A stretch of 64,000 nucleotides of DNA from SIG603 sp964369225 (GTDB taxonomy: Bacteria > Bacillota > Clostridia > Oscillospirales > Acutalibacteraceae), in contig CAYJER010000001.1 in NCBI GenBank assembly GCA_964369225.1, positions 148,164-212,163 of the forward strand, written 5' to 3'. The notes beneath the pieces are model-generated. The model saw only the letters and a list, made by a program, of their open reading frames with translations, made no database searches and had not been told where the DNA came from. This document shows positions 60,325 through 64,000 of the stretch, piece by piece (position 1 is the stretch's first letter; the number at the start of each line of letters is the position of its first letter). Position numbers and translations under genes: made by a program.

Positions 60325-62970
60325 TTATAGCGAATTATCTTTTACAGCTTTCTTCATTCTCTTAAACAGCGGAGGGAAAAACGCTTTTGTATTAACATAA
60401 TTGTTTATAGCCGATGTGCTTAAACCTGCCATGTCTACATAATTTATAGCCGAAACCTTGCATCTATTATCACCTATAGGATCTATCTTCAAAACAAAAG
60501 TGTTTAATGCCCTTTCATGCCCATTAGCTGGTTTTGATAAATTACTATACTTACTGCCACCAGGCATAGCCTTATGATATATAGACTTAGAAGCAAAAGT
60601 CCTAATATCTGAGTCTATAGCATTTAAGACAACAAAATCGCTTTCACCTAAAACAGGCATCTTGTTGCTTGCGACAGCCGCCTCTAGTCTGCAATTCTCT
60701 TTCCAGTTATATACTTCAAGAGGTTTTTTCTCGTGATCTTCTGGGTCGCATACAGGGTCTATCACAGCGTATCCTTTTGGTGATGTAATATATTTAAACA
60801 AGCTGTCTGCATTAACATCTAACTCACAGAACGCCCTTGCAACTCTAACCTTTGCCTTTTCAAACTGCCCACTTATACCCTTTGACTCTACTTTCAAGCC
60901 GTTTTTCTCATACTCTTTTTTCCAACCATTTGTTTTAAACATTCTATTGGCTTCTTCAAACATCAATTCTGCAAATTTTGGTGCATCTAGTATACGCTCT
61001 TCACCGATTAAATGTTCTTTGCCTACATCCATTTGGACTCTCTTTGTTGAAAGAAAATCTAGCAATTCAGTTGCCTTTGTCTTTTCATCAGTATCTTCTA
61101 CATCAAGATAAGGCCAAATAATCTTTTCAAAAGTTTCTTTAACAGAAGGATCCCACTTCTCAAGTTCCTCTGACTTATAATCTTCTCTTACAGAATATTT
61201 GTATTCAGGCTTTTTACTCTCTAGCTCTTTTTCTTGTTCTTCTGTTAAATACAAAGTATGAAAAAGCACAGAATTATTAAGCGACTTATGCCCTAGTTTG
61301 CAAATTGGACCTTTATAAAGTCTATCCGCATCAAATAACCAATACTCATGCCCTGACGTACTCATATTATCTGCTACATCTCTTAGAACTGCAACTAGTA
61401 AATAACCTTTACTATTTTTTGCCTCTATGCAAGAGATTGTGTAAATAAGCACTTTGTCTGGCATCACATAGTAGTCTGAAATTTTAAATATCTTCTTATC
61501 AACCTTAGCTATAGAATTATTAACAGAAATTTTTCTGCTGTCAACTAAATCATCAAGTGATACTTTTCTATTTTCTACATCTTTATATGCGTTATATATT
61601 CTTTTAGGCAACATGTCAGGCTTAAAACCCTTAAACATTACATACAGATCTTGCTCTTGAAACTCTCTTGTTTGTCTGCCCATATAAGTATACATATAAG
61701 GACCCCAACATAATCTCTGGTCTCTGATATATTCAGATTTTTTAACGCTGACTTCGCTCATATCTATAGTATGTCTGCCAATACTTGATAAATCAAGAAC
61801 AGGTAAAGTTCCATAACCTATCATGTTCTTAGGGAATCTATCCCAATACATATCCACATCATAACTTTTGATTATCTCAGCTGTATTTGTAGCTGGGGTG
61901 TGAAGCATATAGATTGTAATTAAATCATCAGGATTTTCATATTCAGCAATAAGATGAATACAAGCCTCATCAACTTCAGTTTTTTTAGCCACTACAGTCT
62001 TGTTCTCGGCAGTCAAATGTCTTCTATCTATAATATATATTACCGTTTTTGTGTTAGGTAACGGGGCACTTTTCCAAGGCTTTAACATTTCATCGCCTAC
62101 AGCAAATGCAGTATCAGCTAAAATAATATAGTCTCTTGTGTATATTAATTCATGAATACTTTGCATAATGCTAATATCTTGACCTTTTTCATCTACCACT
62201 GTCCATTTTTCTAGATCATTTTTGCCGTCCCATTTCATTAAAACACAAGGATGAGCAAGATCAGACGCAGCACTTTGATAATTAACTAAAAAAGTTTCAT
62301 TTGTATTTGTGTCTGTATATATTACATGAGAATTATTATAACCAGCAAATAGAGAGCCCATTACATGTCCGCTATCTCCTGATATCATAGGAAGCCATTC
62401 TTCTCTTTTGCCTAATGCACCCCTTGTACGCAGTTCTTCCCTATCTATTATCCATGGTCTATCCACATCACTTGTGATTCCAAGTCTACCGTCGGGCAAA
62501 AGATACATGCCCTCTGTGTATGAAGCAATGCCAAGACCTGGTGACATATACATTAGTCCCATATCATCAAACTTATGAATAGTTTTTCTTAACGCAACCT
62601 TTGCAATTGTTACAGGATTCCACATTAAACGGTTTTTAAGGCTAATACCATCTTCATCGAATGACAATTTAACAATGTTTGTGTCGCCCACCATAAATGC
62701 CTTTGGGCTGCCTAAACACTGGCAAATATACATATTACCCTTAATATCATTAGGATAATTTCCCTCTAATATGTTTAAGTTTATATCTGAGTTAATTGTA
62801 GAAGTATTACACACTTGATAGTTATCGGGTATTGTTTGTGAAGTCTTATTTCTTTTGAATACACATGTACTTACATTCTTGTAAAAGGTATAAGAATTTC
62901 TTATACCTTTTAGAAAATATCTCATGTTTGGATATTTTTTTCTAAATAAATTTTTTTGATTATTGTCCAA
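60325..62970 (-). CDS. Carotenoid-oxygenase-like protein fused to a START-like domain
   Basis: The gene starts at TTG (62968-62970) with AGGGGTGAT 5 bases upstream; no ATG fits. Residues about 60-590 of 881 look like a carotenoid cleavage oxygenase beta-propeller. Text such as ILEGNYPNDIKGNMYICQCL matches the family opening. Four His could bind iron: H202 (DSGH), H273 (SIHEL), H339 (CIHLIAEYE) and H571 (VLFHTLYL). The spacings 71, 66 and 232 compare with 55, 66 and 180 recalled for the Synechocystis enzyme. Residues about 705-875 resemble a START/SRPBCC lipid-binding domain (FCELDVNADSLFKYITSPKG). Known members use O2, so the function here is open. The gene is monocistronic by position. Confidence 0.6.
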   Translation of the reverse strand: MDNNQKNLFRKKYPNMRYFLKGIRNSYTFYKNVSTCVFKRNKTSQTIPDNYQVCNTSTINSDINLNILEGNYPNDIKGNMYICQCLGSPKAFMVGDTNIVKLSFDEDGISLKNRLMWNPVTIAKVALRKTIHKFDDMGLMYMSPGLGIASYTEGMYLLPDGRLGITSDVDRPWIIDREELRTRGALGKREEWLPMISGDSGHVMGSLFAGYNNSHVIYTDTNTNETFLVNYQSAASDLAHPCVLMKWDGKNDLEKWTVVDEKGQDISIMQSIHELIYTRDYIILADTAFAVGDEMLKPWKSAPLPNTKTVIYIIDRRHLTAENKTVVAKKTEVDEACIHLIAEYENPDDLITIYMLHTPATNTAEIIKSYDVDMYWDRFPKNMIGYGTLPVLDLSSIGRHTIDMSEVSVKKSEYIRDQRLCWGPYMYTYMGRQTREFQEQDLYVMFKGFKPDMLPKRIYNAYKDVENRKVSLDDLVDSRKISVNNSIAKVDKKIFKISDYYVMPDKVLIYTISCIEAKNSKGYLLVAVLRDVADNMSTSGHEYWLFDADRLYKGPICKLGHKSLNNSVLFHTLYLTEEQEKELESKKPEYKYSVREDYKSEELEKWDPSVKETFEKIIWPYLDVEDTDEKTKATELLDFLSTKRVQMDVGKEHLIGEERILDAPKFAELMFEEANRMFKTNGWKKEYEKNGLKVESKGISGQFEKAKVRVARAFCELDVNADSLFKYITSPKGYAVIDPVCDPEDHEKKPLEVYNWKENCRLEAAVASNKMPVLGESDFVVLNAIDSDIRTFASKSIYHKAMPGGSKYSNLSKPANGHERALNTFVLKIDPIGDNRCKVSAINYVDMAGLSTSAINNYVNTKAFFPPLFKRMKKAVKDNSL

Positions 62971-63012
62971 TTAAATCACCCCTTGCTAAACATCAAATTA
63001 GTTTATAATTAA

Positions 63013-63040
63013 ATTATATCACAGTTTATTTTTTTGTCAA
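63013..63040 (-). promoter_or_regulatory. Promoter of the carotenoid-oxygenase-like gene
   Basis: Minus strand TTGACA (63035-63040), 16 bases, TATAAT (63013-63018, preceded by TGA, so also an extended -10), about 43 bases before the TTG start. This is the strongest promoter-like sequence in the last 10 kb. Confidence 0.75.
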
Positions 63041-63049
63041 TGATTAGAA

Positions 63050-63081
63050 AACAAAAAAGCAGATAGCACTATGCCATCCGC
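63050..63081 (-). terminator. Terminator after thiD
   Basis: GCGGATGGCA-TAG-TGCTATCTGC (63072-63081 pairing with 63059-63068, two G-U pairs) followed by TTTTTTG on the minus strand, 8 bases after the thiD stop. Confidence 0.85.
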
Positions 63082-63088
63082 TCAAAGT

Positions 63089-63862
63089 TCATATGCAATG
63101 CTTTAACGGTCCGCTTCCTTTTCCAAGATCAAGACCAGCTTCAAGAGCCTTTGTGATATAATTTTTGGCATTAATCACACTGTCTCTTGAATTATTTCCA
63201 AGTGCTAAATTACATGCTATGGCAGAAGAAAGTGTACAACCAGTGCCATGAGTATTTGGGTTGTTTACCCTCTCTCCTCTAACCCAGAAATGTTTATTAT
63301 TAGAAAAAATAAGGTCATCTGCATTATCTTGTGAATGTCCGCCCTTAATCAAAATATCTGCCTTTAAGTTTTCAGAGATAATTACCGCCGAATTTTGCAT
63401 GTCTTCACTATTAGTAATTTTCAATCCGCTTAAAACTTCTGCCTCTGCAATATTTGGCGTTACTATACTAGCCAACGGCATTAATGTATTTATAAGAGTT
63501 TGAACGGCATCATCGCTTAAAAGCTTAGAACCACTAGTAGATATCATAACTGGGTCAAGCACAATGTTTTTTGCGTTGTAATCTTTTAATTTTTGGGCAA
63601 TCACTTTGATGATTTCAATGTTAGAAACCATACCTATTTTTACAGCATCTGGAATTATGTCTGTAAAGATACAATCTATTTGTTTTGCAACAAATTCTGG
63701 GCTACAGTCAGACACTGCGAACACGCCTTGAGTATTTTGAGCAGTTAAAGCTGTAATAACGCTCATTCCATAAATTTTATGGGCGGACATAGTTTTTAAG
63801 TCTGCCTGAATGCCAGCACCACCGCTACAGTCTGAACCTGCAATAGTTAAAACTTTTTTCAT
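63089..63862 (-). CDS. thiD: Hydroxymethylpyrimidine/phosphomethylpyrimidine kinase
   Basis: This 257-residue enzyme matches ThiD: VLTIAGSDCSGGAGIQADLK (4-23), LDPVMISTSGSKLLSDDA and the C-terminal NTHGTGCTLSSAIACNLALG with the catalytic Cys. It phosphorylates HMP twice for thiamine synthesis or salvage. A short AAGG before the ATG is a weak ribosome binding site. No TPP riboswitch (THI box) is recognisable in the 138 bases upstream within the window. Those bases are repeats. No other thiamine gene is in the window. Confidence 0.95.
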   Translation of the reverse strand: MKKVLTIAGSDCSGGAGIQADLKTMSAHKIYGMSVITALTAQNTQGVFAVSDCSPEFVAKQIDCIFTDIIPDAVKIGMVSNIEIIKVIAQKLKDYNAKNIVLDPVMISTSGSKLLSDDAVQTLINTLMPLASIVTPNIAEAEVLSGLKITNSEDMQNSAVIISENLKADILIKGGHSQDNADDLIFSNNKHFWVRGERVNNPNTHGTGCTLSSAIACNLALGNNSRDSVINAKNYITKALEAGLDLGKGSGPLKHCI

Positions 63863-63939
63863 TTGTACGACCTTGACAACAGACGTGACCCTTAGAAAAG
63901 AAACTAATGTAGGAGACGTGTTGATTATACGATACCAAT

Positions 63940-64000
63940 GTAGGGGACGGGTTTTCCGTCCCGTGGGAAGTTAGCTAAAACCACTAGCTTTTTCGGGACG
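63940..64000. repeat. Palindromic repeat, family 2 (cut by window end)
   Basis: It begins GTAGGGGACGGGTTTTCCGT and continues to a second arm CGGGACG at the window end. It matches the reverse complement of the copy at 47167-47233 through the first arm. Upstream, 63879-63932 carries two GACGTG fragments of family 3. Confidence 0.75.

Noticed and set aside
63863..64000. TPP riboswitch upstream of thiD
   Set aside because: No THI-box core (CUGAGA ... ACCUGA) could be found. The sequence is made of GACGTG and GGGACGG repeats.

Overview
This window is A+T-rich DNA from what is most likely a spore-forming anaerobic Firmicute of class Clostridia. Support comes from an alpha/beta-type small acid-soluble spore protein, a T-box leader, AGGAGG-type ribosome binding sites, a Na+-translocating oxaloacetate decarboxylase operon, a DUF711/ACT gene pair, and carbohydrate genes typical of gut or rumen Clostridia. 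Family placement (Lachnospirales-like) is inference only. No CRISPR array, transposase or phage gene was seen.

Region 1 (1-15.9 kb, minus strand) is one long surface-polysaccharide operon behind a single clear promoter at 15894-15922. It holds, in transcription order, a UDP-uronate-type epimerase, a galacturonokinase-like GHMP kinase, a sugar nucleotidyltransferase, several GT4 glycosyltransferases, a radical SAM/SPASM protein, a thymidylate-kinase-like P-loop protein, an alkaline-phosphatase-fold protein, a Wzy-like polymerase, a Wzx-like flippase, a CapA protein and the start of a TupA-like ATP-grasp protein cut by the window edge. Region 2 (16.2-22.9 kb, minus) is a MoxR / DUF58 / membrane transglutaminase operon ending in a GH120 beta-xylosidase. 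Region 3 (23-28.9 kb, plus) is a maltodextrin ABC transporter (binding protein and two permeases, no ATPase) with a type I pullulanase. Region 4 (28.9-32.5 kb) holds a tiny spore-protein-like gene, an ATP-grasp-like gene, a decayed methyltransferase, a polysaccharide pyruvyl transferase and tRNA-Trp.

Region 5 (32.5-43.3 kb, minus) has an EAL phosphodiesterase with two extracellular solute-binding domains. It is followed by a uronate/sulfated-glycan locus: sulfatase, URO-D-like protein, KDG kinase, KDPG aldolase fused to a VOC-like domain, and an (alpha/alpha)6 glycoside hydrolase. Region 6 (43.3-46.9 kb, minus) is the four-gene Na+-pumping oxaloacetate decarboxylase operon. Region 7 (47.4-52.7 kb, minus) makes Asn-tRNA and/or Gln-tRNA indirectly: an AspRS-GatC fusion, GatA and GatB under a T-box whose best specifier reading is AAC (Asn). 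Region 8 (52.7-63.9 kb) carries a second URO-D-like gene, the spore protein, asparagine synthetase, a poly-Asp protein, a YjbR protein, DUF711 and ACT proteins, a carotenoid-oxygenase-like/START-like fusion and ThiD.

The intergenic spaces are seeded with short palindromic repeats whose ends read GTAGGGG...CCCCTAC. They include three full copies of one 75-76 bp element and at least two copies of a related one. The two observations most worth following are the carotenoid-oxygenase/START fusion in an apparent anaerobe and the Asn-type T-box over the aspS-gatC fusion operon.
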